64,000 nt of DNA, taken from contig NZ_PXNN01000017.1 of NCBI RefSeq assembly GCF_003007685.1, positions 248,001 through 312,000 of the forward strand. The letters are read 5' to 3'. The DNA comes from Marinobacter halophilus. GTDB lineage: Bacteria > Pseudomonadota > Gammaproteobacteria > Pseudomonadales > Oleiphilaceae. A program made the position numbers and the translations under genes. Shown in pieces: positions 35,961 to 45,747 of this stretch; position 1 is the first letter of the stretch; every line of letters starts with the position of its first letter. Below the pieces are notes generated by a model that saw nothing but the letters and a program-made list of their open reading frames with translations, was not told the DNA's origin and ran no database searches.

Positions 35961-38096
35961 ATGCTCTGGGATCTCAGCGTGATCAGCCACAGCGCAGCAG
36001 CGGCCATGTTTGCCGTGTTGTCTGTACTTATCGCCACACGTTATCTGCGGCGGGATATTGATCGCGCCCTGTTCCTGGCCTCTGTCGTCACTACCCTGTG
36101 GGCGGCCACCCTGGTGGCCCAGAGCATCTGGGGACAACCCGGGTTCTTTGTTCGCTATTTGCTGGAACTGCTGCGAGACACCGCCTGGATCCTGCTGCTG
36201 TTCGCCATGCTTCGGGACTCGTTCCGCCAGGGCAAGCTGACCAACCAACTCAAAAAAATCCTCGGTATCTCCATATTTGGACTGGTGATCGTGCTGCTGA
36301 CACTCGGCAGCCTGGAGTTCATCTTCGGCCTGAACCTGCTGGATGGCAAAACCAAAGTCATCGGCCAGATTGCCCTGGCATTGCTCGGGCTGTCGTTGAT
36401 TGAGCAAATCTGGCGAAACGCGCCCGGGTTTGGCCGCTCCTCAATGAAATACCTGTGCATTGGCATCGCCACCATCTTCATGTTTGATTTTTTCATGTAT
36501 GCAGACGCACTGTTGTTCGGCCAGGTAGCGGATTCCTTCTGGAATGCCCGGGGATTCGTCAATGCGGCACTAATGCCACTGTTTGCCATTAACGTCATCA
36601 ACACCCGCAAACAACCGGTGGATTTCCAGCTCTCGCGATCAGCTGTCTTTCATGTAGGCACCTTTTTGTTTGCCGGTGCCTACTTGCTGTTCCTGGCCAT
36701 TGGCGGTTACTACGTTCGGGGTTTAGGTGGGGCCTGGGGCGAGGCACTGCAAGTTCTATTCATCTCCATCTCGCTGGCATTTCTCGTCGCTCTGCTCCTG
36801 TCCAGGCGTATCCGGGGAAAGCTGATGGTGTTCATCAGCCAGAACTTCTTCGATTACAAATACGATTACCGCGAAGAGTGGCTGAAAATGACCCGGGAGC
36901 TGGCCAACCTGAGCGACGATCCACCCTTGCCAGAGCGGGTTGTGCGCATTCTCGCCGGCCTGGTGGAGAGCAACACCGGCGCCATTTGGCTTCAGGGCGA
37001 ACAAAAGGACTACCTGCTGAAAGCCAGCGTTAACGTGGCGATACCAAAATATACCGTCATCGATGGCGATGCCGAAATTGTTCGATTCTTCCAGGACCGG
37101 GAATGGATCATCGATTTAAACGAATATCGCTCAGACCCCGTCCGCTACAACCTGCTGGAGATTCCAGACCCGATCACCGACACGCCAGACGCCTGGCTGA
37201 TCATCCCCCTGTATCTTGGCAACGAACTGTACGGCATTGCCATGGTGGGCGCGCCCTACTCCCGGGTAGACCTTAACTGGGAAAACTTCGACCTGATCAA
37301 AGTTGTTGCGCGCCAAACCTGTAACCTGCTGGCCCAGACCGACGCCCAGAACCGGCTATCTCGCGCCATGCAATTCGAGGCCGTAAGCAAGGCCTCCGCC
37401 TTCATGGTTCATGACCTGAAAACGTTGATTGCCCAACTCTCTCTGCTGGTCAAAAACGCCCCCAAACATCGCGCTAATCCCGCCTTTATCGACGACATGA
37501 TTGCCACCACCGATCACGCCGTCCGTAAAATGGCCAACCTGATGGATCATATCCGCAAACCCTCCAGCCCGGCGGAGGAACATCGAAGCCCGGTAAACCT
37601 TACCCAAGTGGTTCGTGAACTGATTGATCACCACGGCCACCGACATCCGGCCCCGCTGTTGAAAGGAGAACCTGACGAGATTGACGTATGCGCCGATAAA
37701 GAACAGCTGCGCAGCGTTCTGGGCCATTTGATCCAGAACGCCCAGGACGCCACACCGGCAAATGGTGAAATATCCATCAACCTGAAAACCGCGAAAGGTA
37801 ATGTGGTGATTTTCATCCAGGACACCGGCACCGGCATGACCGAAGACTTCATCCGCAGCCAGTTATTCAAGCCTTTTGAAAGCACCAAAGGGCTCACCGG
37901 CATGGGCATAGGCGCCTATCAGGCCCGGGAATACATCCGGGAACTCGATGGCAGCATCGACGTGACCAGCGAACCCGGCGTCGGCTCCTGCTTTTCAGTG
38001 AGAATTCCGATGTACAAGGCCAGCGATGACAAACCGGTCACTAGCCCGTTAATGCCAATCAGCGAGATAGCCCCGACGGAGAAATCCGTCAATTAA
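35961..38096 (+). CDS. prsK: PEP-CTERM system histidine kinase PrsK
   Basis: A 711-residue membrane sensor kinase. Residues 1-290 hold about eight transmembrane helices (from MLWDLSVISHSAAAAMFAVL to LGEALQVLFISISLAFLVALLL). A GAF-like domain spans roughly 310-460. The dimerisation/phosphorylation site is the His in FMVHDLKTLIAQLSLL, and the ATPase boxes are visible as LIQNAQDATPANG (N), DTGTGM (G1) and TGMGIGAYQ (G2). This architecture is that of PrsK, which accompanies exosortase A. It should phosphorylate PrsR, encoded next. An AAGGA site precedes the ATG. Confidence 0.9.
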   Translation: MLWDLSVISHSAAAAMFAVLSVLIATRYLRRDIDRALFLASVVTTLWAATLVAQSIWGQPGFFVRYLLELLRDTAWILLLFAMLRDSFRQGKLTNQLKKILGISIFGLVIVLLTLGSLEFIFGLNLLDGKTKVIGQIALALLGLSLIEQIWRNAPGFGRSSMKYLCIGIATIFMFDFFMYADALLFGQVADSFWNARGFVNAALMPLFAINVINTRKQPVDFQLSRSAVFHVGTFLFAGAYLLFLAIGGYYVRGLGGAWGEALQVLFISISLAFLVALLLSRRIRGKLMVFISQNFFDYKYDYREEWLKMTRELANLSDDPPLPERVVRILAGLVESNTGAIWLQGEQKDYLLKASVNVAIPKYTVIDGDAEIVRFFQDREWIIDLNEYRSDPVRYNLLEIPDPITDTPDAWLIIPLYLGNELYGIAMVGAPYSRVDLNWENFDLIKVVARQTCNLLAQTDAQNRLSRAMQFEAVSKASAFMVHDLKTLIAQLSLLVKNAPKHRANPAFIDDMIATTDHAVRKMANLMDHIRKPSSPAEEHRSPVNLTQVVRELIDHHGHRHPAPLLKGEPDEIDVCADKEQLRSVLGHLIQNAQDATPANGEISINLKTAKGNVVIFIQDTGTGMTEDFIRSQLFKPFESTKGLTGMGIGAYQAREYIRELDGSIDVTSEPGVGSCFSVRIPMYKASDDKPVTSPLMPISEIAPTEKSVN

Positions 38097-38230
38097 CCGT
38101 CGGCCAAAGGAATTTGTTTGATTCGGCATTGCAAAGTGCCAATGTTAAGTTAAGAATCGTAACTATGGAAATGCCGGTTCAGCCAATCCGGCAACCGAGT
38201 AGCATGCGGACCAAAGGACTGATTTTTGTT

Positions 38231-39601
38231 GTGAAGCAATTACTGATTGTAGAGGATGACCCGGGCCTTCAAAGCCAGATGAGATGGTGCTTCACAGACG
38301 CCATTGAAGTCTCAGTCGCATCCGACCGTGAGTCTGCCCTGACCGCGCTGCGGCGGATGGAGCCCCAGGTAGTGACTCTGGACCTCGGGTTGCCACCAGA
38401 CCCTGGCGGCGCATCCGAGGGCTTTGCTCTGCTCGAAGATATTCTGCGCCTGGCACCCATGACGAAAGTCATCGTGGTTACCGGCCGGGAAGATAAAGAA
38501 AACGCCGTCAAGGCCATCGGCATGGGCGCTTCGGACTTCTATCAGAAGCCGCTGGATGCGGACATCCTGACCTTTGTGGTCAACCGGGCCTTTCGCCTGG
38601 CTGAACTGGAACTGGAAAACCGGGAGCTGGCCAGCCAAAGCAACGGCACCAGAATCAAAGGTATCGTCGCTGCCAGCCCGGAAATGCTCGCCATCTGCCG
38701 GACCATCGAAAAAGTCGCACCCACAGATGTAACCACCCTGATCACCGGCGAAACCGGCACCGGCAAAGAATTGCTTGCCCGCGCCCTGCATGATCTGAGC
38801 TCCCGGGCCGACAAACCTTTTGCCGCCATTAACTGTGCCGCCATCCCTGAGAACCTGCTAGAAAGCGAACTGTTTGGGTTCGAGAAAGGCTCCTTCACCG
38901 GCGCCACCCAGAGCAAAAAAGGCAAGATCGAAAACGCCAACGGCGGCACCCTGTTCCTGGACGAAATCGGCGACATGCCCATGGCGCTCCAGGCCAAGCT
39001 GCTGCGGTTCCTGCAGGAACGAGTGGTCGATCGGGTAGGTTCGGTGAAACCTGTACCCGTAGACGTACGCGTGGTGTGTGCAACCCACCGTGACGTCCAG
39101 GAACTCATCACCCAGGGCACCTTCCGCGAAGACCTCTATTACCGCATCAGTGAAATTACCCTGGATGTGCCCGCGCTGCGCGACCGGGACGGAGATGCCC
39201 TGGTAGTGGCGCAATCGTTGCTGCAATCACTCGGCAAACAGATGGACCGCCCCAACCTCACCTTTACCGAAGATGCCATCAAAGCCATCAAGAACCACCC
39301 CTGGCCCGGCAACGTCCGGGAAATGATCAACAAGGTGAAGCGGGCCACCATCATGGCAGATGGCAAACGCGTTACCGCGGCTGACCTGGAACTGAACTGC
39401 GATATGGCGGGCCCCGAGAGCCAGCTGAACCTGCGCCAGGTGCGTGAAAATGCAGAACGGGCGGTCATTTTACAGGCACTGCAGTCCTGCAGCTTCAATA
39501 TGGCACAGGCCTCGCGACTGCTGGGCATCACCCGGCCAACGCTTTACAACCTGACCGACAAGTACCGGATAGAAACATCCGCTGAATCGCCGAGTGCCTG
39601 A
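38231..39601 (+). CDS. prsR: PEP-CTERM-box response regulator PrsR, sigma-54-dependent activator
   Basis: About 456 residues if it starts at the GTG at 38231 (then KQLLIVEDDPG), giving the normal receiver start; an in-frame ATG at 38204 and one at 38114 would add a non-conserved leader. The receiver has the phospho-acceptor Asp51 (VTLDLGLPP). The AAA+ domain has GETGTGKE and the sigma-54 contact loop GSFTGA (a GAFTGA variant). A Fis-type helix-turn-helix (NMAQASRLLGITRPTLYN) ends the protein. PrsR controls genes of the PEP-CTERM system with RpoN. It lies 134 bp after prsK and 51 bp before prsT. Confidence 0.92.
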   Translation: MKQLLIVEDDPGLQSQMRWCFTDAIEVSVASDRESALTALRRMEPQVVTLDLGLPPDPGGASEGFALLEDILRLAPMTKVIVVTGREDKENAVKAIGMGASDFYQKPLDADILTFVVNRAFRLAELELENRELASQSNGTRIKGIVAASPEMLAICRTIEKVAPTDVTTLITGETGTGKELLARALHDLSSRADKPFAAINCAAIPENLLESELFGFEKGSFTGATQSKKGKIENANGGTLFLDEIGDMPMALQAKLLRFLQERVVDRVGSVKPVPVDVRVVCATHRDVQELITQGTFREDLYYRISEITLDVPALRDRDGDALVVAQSLLQSLGKQMDRPNLTFTEDAIKAIKNHPWPGNVREMINKVKRATIMADGKRVTAADLELNCDMAGPESQLNLRQVRENAERAVILQALQSCSFNMAQASRLLGITRPTLYNLTDKYRIETSAESPSA

Positions 39602-39652
39602 GTAGCAGGCAGGGAATCCATAACAACATCCAAAAAGGAAAGGAACAGGGCC

Positions 39653-42355
39653 ATGAAACCAGTACGAGCCGTGCGAGCGACCCTTCTTTCAATTGCCATT
39701 TCGCTTACCCTTGCCGGTTGCACCGGCGACAATAATGAAGAAATGAGCCAGGAGGACATCCAGTATCTCAGCCACCTGGACCAGTCGCGCTTTTTCCAGC
39801 GCCAGGGTGAGCTCAAGGCCAGTACGCTGGAGGCACGCAGTGCGATTGAAATGCAGCCGGAGAAAATCGAACCTTACTTCCTGATCATCGACAACCTTAT
39901 AAAAGCTGGCGATGCGACCAACGCCGAAAGGCAGCTCAGCCTGGTCATGGGTCTGATCCCGGAAGAGGAAATCAGCAGCGCGGTAAAAAATCGTGCCAGC
40001 CTCATTTTTGCAGAAGCGAATCTGATGCAGAGGCAATATGAACTGGCACTGGCCGCACTGAACAACATTACTTCACCCGATCGATCAGTAGAAACCAAGG
40101 CTGCACTCCTCGAAGGCGAGATCTTCCTGGCTTCAGATCGCCTTGATCAAGCCAAAGCCGCATTCGAAAAAGCCGGAGGCATAGATTCAGGGGCGATCGA
40201 GCCGGTTATTGGCCTATCAAAAACGGCATTCGTCAGCAGCGACGTAGATAGGGCGCGTGAATTAGTAACAGAAGCAGAACAGATTGACGGAGAGAATACC
40301 GAGCTGTGGCTCTGGAAAGCTCAAATGGCGCACTCGGCCGAACAGTGGTCGGAAGCGGAAGACGCCTACATCAGAGCTCTTGAGGACATTGGCCAGTATG
40401 ACGTCATGACTCAGCGAAAATACGCCACCATTTCTGCTCTTATCCGCGTGTTACGAGCACAAGGAAAACAGGCCGAAGCGTTCGTCTATGAGGAAATACT
40501 TGCCAAGTCTGCACCCGGCACGATAAAGAGCAACCTGACTGCGGCACAGGATGCACTGGAACAAGGCAACCTGAACGACGCTGGTCGCTATCTGGAAGAA
40601 GTGCTCAAACAAGCTCCAAACCATGAGCAAACTGCCTTGATGCTTGGCCTTGTTCGCTTCAGACAAGGCCGCGTTGAAGAAGCCGAGAAGCTGCTCGCCC
40701 CTGTGGCAGCTCTTGGCGACTCCGAAAGTGCCAGCAAATTGCTGGCCGCCACACGGCTGCACATGAGAAACCCCCAGGGCGCCCAAGACATACTCAACAC
40801 GCTGGAAAATAAAGACTCCGATCCCGAAACGCTGGCTTTGGTGGCAATAGCATCGCTTGCCAGTGGCGATACCGAGACCGGTGAGGCGCTTATGGAAAAG
40901 GCTCTGGAACTCCGACCCGATAATCATCAGTTACGCTTGCGGTATGCCAACTACCTGAATCAGCAGGGCTCCCATGCACGAGCAATCGATCAGATTACCC
41001 AGGTGCTAAACAAGGCACCTGACATGGATCCGGCCCGAAGCCTCCTGATTCAGGCTCAGGCAAGCTCCGGTGATCGGGCCGCCGCCATTAAAACCGCGTC
41101 AGAGTGGATCAAGGATGAACCAGACAACGTCGGCGCGCTGATTATTCGCGGAAACCTGTCAGCAAGCGAAGATAAACCCGAGGAAGCGAAAGGATACTTT
41201 ACACAAGCGCTTAATAAAGATGCCAATGCCCTGGGGCCCGTTATCGCACTGGGCAGCCTGGCGCTGAGCCAGAACAACCAGGCCGAGGCACAAAAACAGT
41301 TCCGCAGGGCCGTCGAACTCGCCCCGGACAGCCGTCAGGCGCTACAGGGACTGACCTCCGTACTGGATCCAGACGAAACCGAACGTTTCATGCGCGATGT
41401 TCTTGAGAATAATCCAGACACAACTGGCCCACGCCTCATACTCCTGGAGCTGGCGTTACGAGAGGAAAACACCCAGGAAGCCGACGACCTGACCGCTGCG
41501 TTGCTCGAACGAGACGAGGAAAGCACCCCGTCACGGGCAGCACCTCTTGTCGCCAACATTTACCACAATGTAGCGACGAGGCTCAGAGCAAGCGGAGAGA
41601 CTGACCGCGCTTCGGCTGTCCTCAACCGGGCCAGAGTACTTTTCCCTGACCATGAGGAAATTGCACTCCAGGCCGCCCAACAAGCCTTTATAGCCGGAAA
41701 CAACGACCAGGCCCGAAGCATCCTTCAAGACGCGAAAAAACAACACCCGGATTCCCCCAGGCCTTACCTGCTCGAAGCGCGTTATTTTGAAAGCCAGCAA
41801 GAACACCAACAAGCGGCCGAATTCTATCAACTGGCGATGGACAAACAGCCCGCTGCAAGTGTCATGAATGCCCACGCTGGAGCCTTACAGGCTGCTGGTC
41901 GTGAAGACGAAGCTCTGTCACTCCTCGAATCCGGCATGGACACCTTTCGTGACAACTTAGCGTTACGACTGAGGCTTGCTCTGCTGCAGCAGTCTGAAGG
42001 AGACAATGAGAAGGCCAAAGGCAATTACGAGAAAATATTGAACTCCATGCCCGAGAACCCGATGGTACTGAACAATCTGGCCTGGCTTTATTTTGAAACC
42101 GGCGATGAACGGGCCGTGCCCCTGGCCCGTAAAGCCTACGATCTTGCCCCAGAGAACGCAGCTGTCGTAGACACTTATGGCTGGATCCTGCTGAAAGCCG
42201 GCAACCTTGAGGAAAGCCTGCCTATCCTTGAAAAGGCCCACGAGCTGCAACCCGAGTCTCAGGAAATCGCCCTGCATCTGGCCGAGGCTTACCGAGCTGT
42301 TGGTAAAAACGCAGAGGCCCAACGAATTCTGGAAAAATTCGGTGATCAAGGCTGA
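39653..42355 (+). CDS. prsT: PrsT-type TPR lipoprotein of the exosortase A system
   Basis: A 900-residue exported protein with a lipobox LAGC (Cys23). The rest is about twenty TPR units (for example AEKLLAPVAALGDSESASKLLAAT, ALELRPDNHQLRLRYANYLNQQG, AYDLAPENAAVVDTYGWILLKAG). This matches PrsT, the TPR protein always found next to exosortase A, thought to act in export or assembly of the polysaccharide at the envelope. Its stop overlaps the exosortase start (TGATG). Confidence 0.9.
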   Translation: MKPVRAVRATLLSIAISLTLAGCTGDNNEEMSQEDIQYLSHLDQSRFFQRQGELKASTLEARSAIEMQPEKIEPYFLIIDNLIKAGDATNAERQLSLVMGLIPEEEISSAVKNRASLIFAEANLMQRQYELALAALNNITSPDRSVETKAALLEGEIFLASDRLDQAKAAFEKAGGIDSGAIEPVIGLSKTAFVSSDVDRARELVTEAEQIDGENTELWLWKAQMAHSAEQWSEAEDAYIRALEDIGQYDVMTQRKYATISALIRVLRAQGKQAEAFVYEEILAKSAPGTIKSNLTAAQDALEQGNLNDAGRYLEEVLKQAPNHEQTALMLGLVRFRQGRVEEAEKLLAPVAALGDSESASKLLAATRLHMRNPQGAQDILNTLENKDSDPETLALVAIASLASGDTETGEALMEKALELRPDNHQLRLRYANYLNQQGSHARAIDQITQVLNKAPDMDPARSLLIQAQASSGDRAAAIKTASEWIKDEPDNVGALIIRGNLSASEDKPEEAKGYFTQALNKDANALGPVIALGSLALSQNNQAEAQKQFRRAVELAPDSRQALQGLTSVLDPDETERFMRDVLENNPDTTGPRLILLELALREENTQEADDLTAALLERDEESTPSRAAPLVANIYHNVATRLRASGETDRASAVLNRARVLFPDHEEIALQAAQQAFIAGNNDQARSILQDAKKQHPDSPRPYLLEARYFESQQEHQQAAEFYQLAMDKQPAASVMNAHAGALQAAGREDEALSLLESGMDTFRDNLALRLRLALLQQSEGDNEKAKGNYEKILNSMPENPMVLNNLAWLYFETGDERAVPLARKAYDLAPENAAVVDTYGWILLKAGNLEESLPILEKAHELQPESQEIALHLAEAYRAVGKNAEAQRILEKFGDQG

Positions 42356-43875
42356 TGGATCAAGCATTGAAATCACGGTATCTCTGGCTGGCCTCCATTC
42401 CGCTGCTGGCGGTGGCGCTCTGGCCTGAATGGCTGTCTTTTTTCCACCTGTGGTACGGCTCAATCATATACAACCACGGGTTTCTGGTACTAGGTGGCAT
42501 CTTCTTTCTTCTGTACCAGAGAAGGCAGGCTCTCAGAGCACTTTCAGTGAACGGCTCTGCACTGGGGTTGTTTCTACTCACCGGATCGGTTGCTGCACTG
42601 ATCCTGTCCCAGGCCGCGGATATTAGGCTCTTCCGCCTGATACTGGCACCTCTGATTATCCTGTTCTGGGGCTGGTCGATATGGGGAAAGCCATTTGTCA
42701 CTGCCGCCGGGGGGCCAATCCTGCTGCTGGTTTTTGCGGTACCCGTCTGGGACGACTTCTCCCCTCTTCTTCAGCACATCACCGTATTCTTCAACACCAT
42801 CTTGCTGCAGACGGCGGATATCCCGGCCACCATCCACGAATTTTTCATTATCCTCGAGGTTGGCACCTTCCTGGTGGAGGATGGCTGCAGCGGTGTACGT
42901 TACCTGATGGTCGCGCTTTTTCTGGCGGCCTTTTACGGCCAGCTTTACTACCGTTCAACCACTCGCATTGCACTCCTAATCGTCATTGCCGGCCTGTTAT
43001 CCATGCTGGCAAACTGGATACGGGTCTTTGGCATTATCGCAGCGGGCCACTACACCGATATGGAAACCTCCCTTATCGAAGATCATGAGCTGTTTGGATG
43101 GGTTGTTTTCATTATTCTGACACTGGTGCCGCTTTTCTTTATTTCAGGCAAGCTGGAACCTTCGACGTCCGGCAATGACGACATACTCCCCGATCCTGAC
43201 CACATGACTGATCAAGATCGGGCCAAGCACCTGTCACCCAAATGGCTACTGATTGCCTCTCTGCTTATCTTATCTCCAGCCATGGTATCGGCGGCGCTTG
43301 ACGCCAGAACAGAGCGCATGGCTGGCGCATGGACGCCGGAACTGCCTCTGCCTGGCGCTGACTGGAGCGGGCCTCTTCGCCACGCCAACCTCTGGCAGCC
43401 CGATTACGTAAAACCAGACATCGATCTCGGCGGAATGTACGTCTCCGACGACCTGAAGCAGGTGCAATTGCAGCTGACCGGGTATCGCCGACAAGCCCAG
43501 AACAGAGAACTGATCGCCTACGCCAACCGGCTATTCGATCGCAAGCAATGGAAGCTCGTGTCCACAACCTCCCGAACACCGGAGAGCAACCAGACAGTAA
43601 GCGCGCCCACCGTCAACGAGACGGTCATTCAGAATAACGCGGATGGATCCTACGTTATCTTGTGGTCCTGGTACCAGGTAGGCGACCAGCGCACCAGCTC
43701 CAGAATCGAGGTGAAGATCAAAGGGGCTTTTAACAAGCTCCAAGGCGATGCCCGCGGTGCGCTATGGGCTCTTGCGGGGCGGTGTGAAGCCGCAGAAAGC
43801 GAAGGCGTAAAGAAACCTGACTGTTCGGATCAGAGGGCCACATTCGACCGGTTTCTGCAGGGCATTCAGGGTTGA
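42355..43875 (+). CDS. xrtA: Exosortase A fused to an EpsI domain
   Basis: A 506-residue protein. Residues 1-290 form the membrane exosortase with about eight helices and the catalytic residues in place: Cys178 (VEDGCSGVRYL), Arg223 (ANWIRVFGII) and His244 (EDHELFGW). Residues about 300-506 are a periplasmic EpsI/DUF3485 domain (PGADWSGPLRHANLWQPDY... GSYVILWSWYQVGDQRTSS). Exosortase cleaves PEP-CTERM tails and is presumed to hand the protein to an envelope acceptor. The fused form is the usual arrangement for XrtA systems tied to exopolysaccharide loci. Two substrates are encoded 0.1 and 3.5 kb away. Confidence 0.94.
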   Translation: MDQALKSRYLWLASIPLLAVALWPEWLSFFHLWYGSIIYNHGFLVLGGIFFLLYQRRQALRALSVNGSALGLFLLTGSVAALILSQAADIRLFRLILAPLIILFWGWSIWGKPFVTAAGGPILLLVFAVPVWDDFSPLLQHITVFFNTILLQTADIPATIHEFFIILEVGTFLVEDGCSGVRYLMVALFLAAFYGQLYYRSTTRIALLIVIAGLLSMLANWIRVFGIIAAGHYTDMETSLIEDHELFGWVVFIILTLVPLFFISGKLEPSTSGNDDILPDPDHMTDQDRAKHLSPKWLLIASLLILSPAMVSAALDARTERMAGAWTPELPLPGADWSGPLRHANLWQPDYVKPDIDLGGMYVSDDLKQVQLQLTGYRRQAQNRELIAYANRLFDRKQWKLVSTTSRTPESNQTVSAPTVNETVIQNNADGSYVILWSWYQVGDQRTSSRIEVKIKGAFNKLQGDARGALWALAGRCEAAESEGVKKPDCSDQRATFDRFLQGIQG

Positions 43876-43894
43876 CGTTCAAACCCATCAACAA

Positions 43895-43931
43895 AAAACC
43901 CGGCACTCAGGCGAGTACCGGGTTTTCTTTT
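43895..43931. terminator. Bidirectional intrinsic terminator between xrtA and the PEP-CTERM gene
   Basis: AAAACCCGG and CCGGGTTTT pair perfectly, extended by ACTC/GAGT after one mismatch, with a 4-base loop, and are followed on the plus strand by CTTTTT. On the minus strand the run of T is TTTTGTTG, so it can stop both converging transcripts. Confidence 0.85.
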
Positions 43932-43971
43932 TAAAGACCGCTACCGTCTTTGTAGACAGGCTTTATCCGAA

Positions 43972-44640
43972 TCAGGACTTGCGGCGACGCGAAAGCCCCA
44001 GGCCGGCAAGGCCAAGACCCAGCAGCGCAAGAGTGCCTGGCTCAGGAACCTTGGTGAACACACCTCTGAGTTGTGCTACGTTGGCGAATTGTTCAGTCGT
44101 GATCAACTCTTCCATCGTCGGCCCACCATCCTGACTGAACCCTCTCAGGTCGAGCGTATACAGTGCTCCATCAATTTCGAACGAATCGGAAGAGGCTAAA
44201 CTCTCAAAAGACACGATGTCATCACAGCAACCGTTGCCCGTGTTACGGGTTTCTTCGTGCAGGAACCGGAAAGACAGAGGCGTCGCGTATGGAGCTCCTT
44301 CAACGGAGATAGACATTGAAATGCTCAGCAAAACACTGTCTACGCCGGTGTTTGGGTCAATCTGGAAGTTGAAATGGGTAAAATCACCCAGATCAAATTC
44401 TTCGTTTATATTCACCGGAAACGCAGAGGGTGCAGAGCCATCAAAACGATAGCCGCTTTTTGTTGGCTGGCCACCACCCCAACGTACTTCGTGGCCGTCT
44501 ACACTGTAGACAACCTGACTGCCTCCAATGGCATCTGACCAGACGCCAGACACACTATCAACAGAAATAACCGGCATTGCTAACAATGGTGCTGACAACG
44601 AAGCGGCGAGTACGCCACCTAAAACCAACATCTTGTTCAT
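43972..44640 (-). CDS. PEP-CTERM protein, choice-of-anchor K type
   Basis: A 222-residue exported protein from ATG 44640, with GAAGGA six bases upstream. It has a signal peptide (MNKMLVLGGVLAASLSAPLLA), a beta-rich domain containing VRWGGGQPTKSGYRFDGS and DLGDFTHFNFQI, which I place in the choice-of-anchor K group, and a C-terminal sorting signal: VPEPGT, a hydrophobic helix (LALLGLGLAGLGL) and a basic end (SRRRKS). It is a substrate for exosortase A encoded next to it. Its role is probably extracellular, in the polysaccharide matrix. The promoter looks sigma-54 dependent. Confidence 0.9.
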   Translation of the reverse strand: MNKMLVLGGVLAASLSAPLLAMPVISVDSVSGVWSDAIGGSQVVYSVDGHEVRWGGGQPTKSGYRFDGSAPSAFPVNINEEFDLGDFTHFNFQIDPNTGVDSVLLSISMSISVEGAPYATPLSFRFLHEETRNTGNGCCDDIVSFESLASSDSFEIDGALYTLDLRGFSQDGGPTMEELITTEQFANVAQLRGVFTKVPEPGTLALLGLGLAGLGLSRRRKS

Positions 44641-44677
44641 GGTAGATCCTTCTCGTCCAATGATTACTTCGAAACTC

Positions 44678-44694
44678 AGCACTATGTAAGCCAA
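44678..44694 (-). promoter_or_regulatory. Sigma-54-like promoter of the PEP-CTERM gene
   Basis: On the minus strand TTGGCTTACATAGTGCT shows the invariant GG-N10-GC spacing, with TGGC exact and GTGC for TTGC. Transcription would start about 12 bases on, leaving a leader of about 27 bases with a good ribosome binding site. PrsR, a sigma-54 activator, is encoded 5 kb away. Confidence 0.6.
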
Positions 44695-44794
44695 ATCCAT
44701 GCCATGAAGATTTAGATCTTATTTTTCAGCCGCTTGCTGTACGTTAAGAGTAGATTAAATGAAAAGGTGTAAAGTTATCCGACAGCCTCCTTCA

Positions 44795-45685
44795 CTATTT
44801 TTTTTGACCGGCGTACCGGTCATTTATGTTTTGAACGCGGGTTAGCAGGGCTTTTTTTCGATCTTCAAATATCGCGCTTTCGCTTAACATTGGGGCACAT
44901 GAGAATAGAATCCGGCGCAGATTTTTTTTGCATTTTCGCGCCTTTAAGAACTGCCAGCCCTGCTTGATACGAGAAAACGAGCCTTGTTTCGTATCCCAGA
45001 ACGCCGGGCCAAGCTCGGCTAATGAGTATGGGAGATTCATCGACTCACACCAATCTTCCCATTTGAAACGCTCATGAACATGAAACTTCATTGGTACCCA
45101 GGGAACCCGTAAAGCATCAGCCACAATAGCGCCATGCATCGCTTCAGTTAACACCTTTTCAGACCTTTCCACATCAAGCATAAAGGCTCGCGAACCTACA
45201 CTTGGGCTTAAATAATGAATGCCTAGTTCATCACAAAGTTTTTTCAGGCCAAATCCTGACGCGAGATCAGATTCTACGTGTGGAATAAACGTAGTGGCAT
45301 ACTTCTTTTCAGGTCCGCCTGCAGAGTTACTTTGAAAATCTGACAATAAAATTGCGCCATCTGCAATTGCTTTCTCGGGCTCGAGGTTCAGGGCAGTCGC
45401 GGAGCGAGGCCCCCGAACACATGCAAAGTCCCAACTGGAGTCAAATCGGGACAGATTTAGACTTCCGTATCCCACACCGCTAGAAAAAACAATCTTTTTC
45501 TTATAGTGGTCGACACGAGTTAGTTCGCGGTCGTTAAGTATAGTACCTATACCAATTAAGCATATTTCATCACTTTCAATAATAGATTTGTGAAATATCT
45601 TACCGAGCAAGCATGGATTGATATCATCCCCGAAATTCCTTATCCCACGATTCTTGCTATAGGATTGGTGGAAATAAATAGCCAT
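44795..45685 (-). CDS. Polysaccharide pyruvyltransferase-like protein (first)
   Basis: A 296-residue protein of the PS_pyruv_trans superfamily, with N-terminal NRGIRNFGDDINPCLLGKI and the mid-protein CVRGPRSATALN that marks these enzymes. They transfer pyruvate from phosphoenolpyruvate to sugars as ketals, which adds negative charge to exopolysaccharide; some members are glycosyltransferase-like instead. Base composition is clearly AT-richer than the housekeeping genes, as in other parts of the polysaccharide cluster, and may reflect transfer. It follows the golvesin-type lipoprotein gene by 62 bp. Confidence 0.72.
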   Translation of the reverse strand: MAIYFHQSYSKNRGIRNFGDDINPCLLGKIFHKSIIESDEICLIGIGTILNDRELTRVDHYKKKIVFSSGVGYGSLNLSRFDSSWDFACVRGPRSATALNLEPEKAIADGAILLSDFQSNSAGGPEKKYATTFIPHVESDLASGFGLKKLCDELGIHYLSPSVGSRAFMLDVERSEKVLTEAMHGAIVADALRVPWVPMKFHVHERFKWEDWCESMNLPYSLAELGPAFWDTKQGSFSRIKQGWQFLKARKCKKNLRRILFSCAPMLSESAIFEDRKKALLTRVQNINDRYAGQKK

Positions 45686-45747
45686 ATATTAACCTGGAAC
45701 AATCATAAATTAAATCATCCAACATATGTGTTGGGGTTAAAGTAAAA

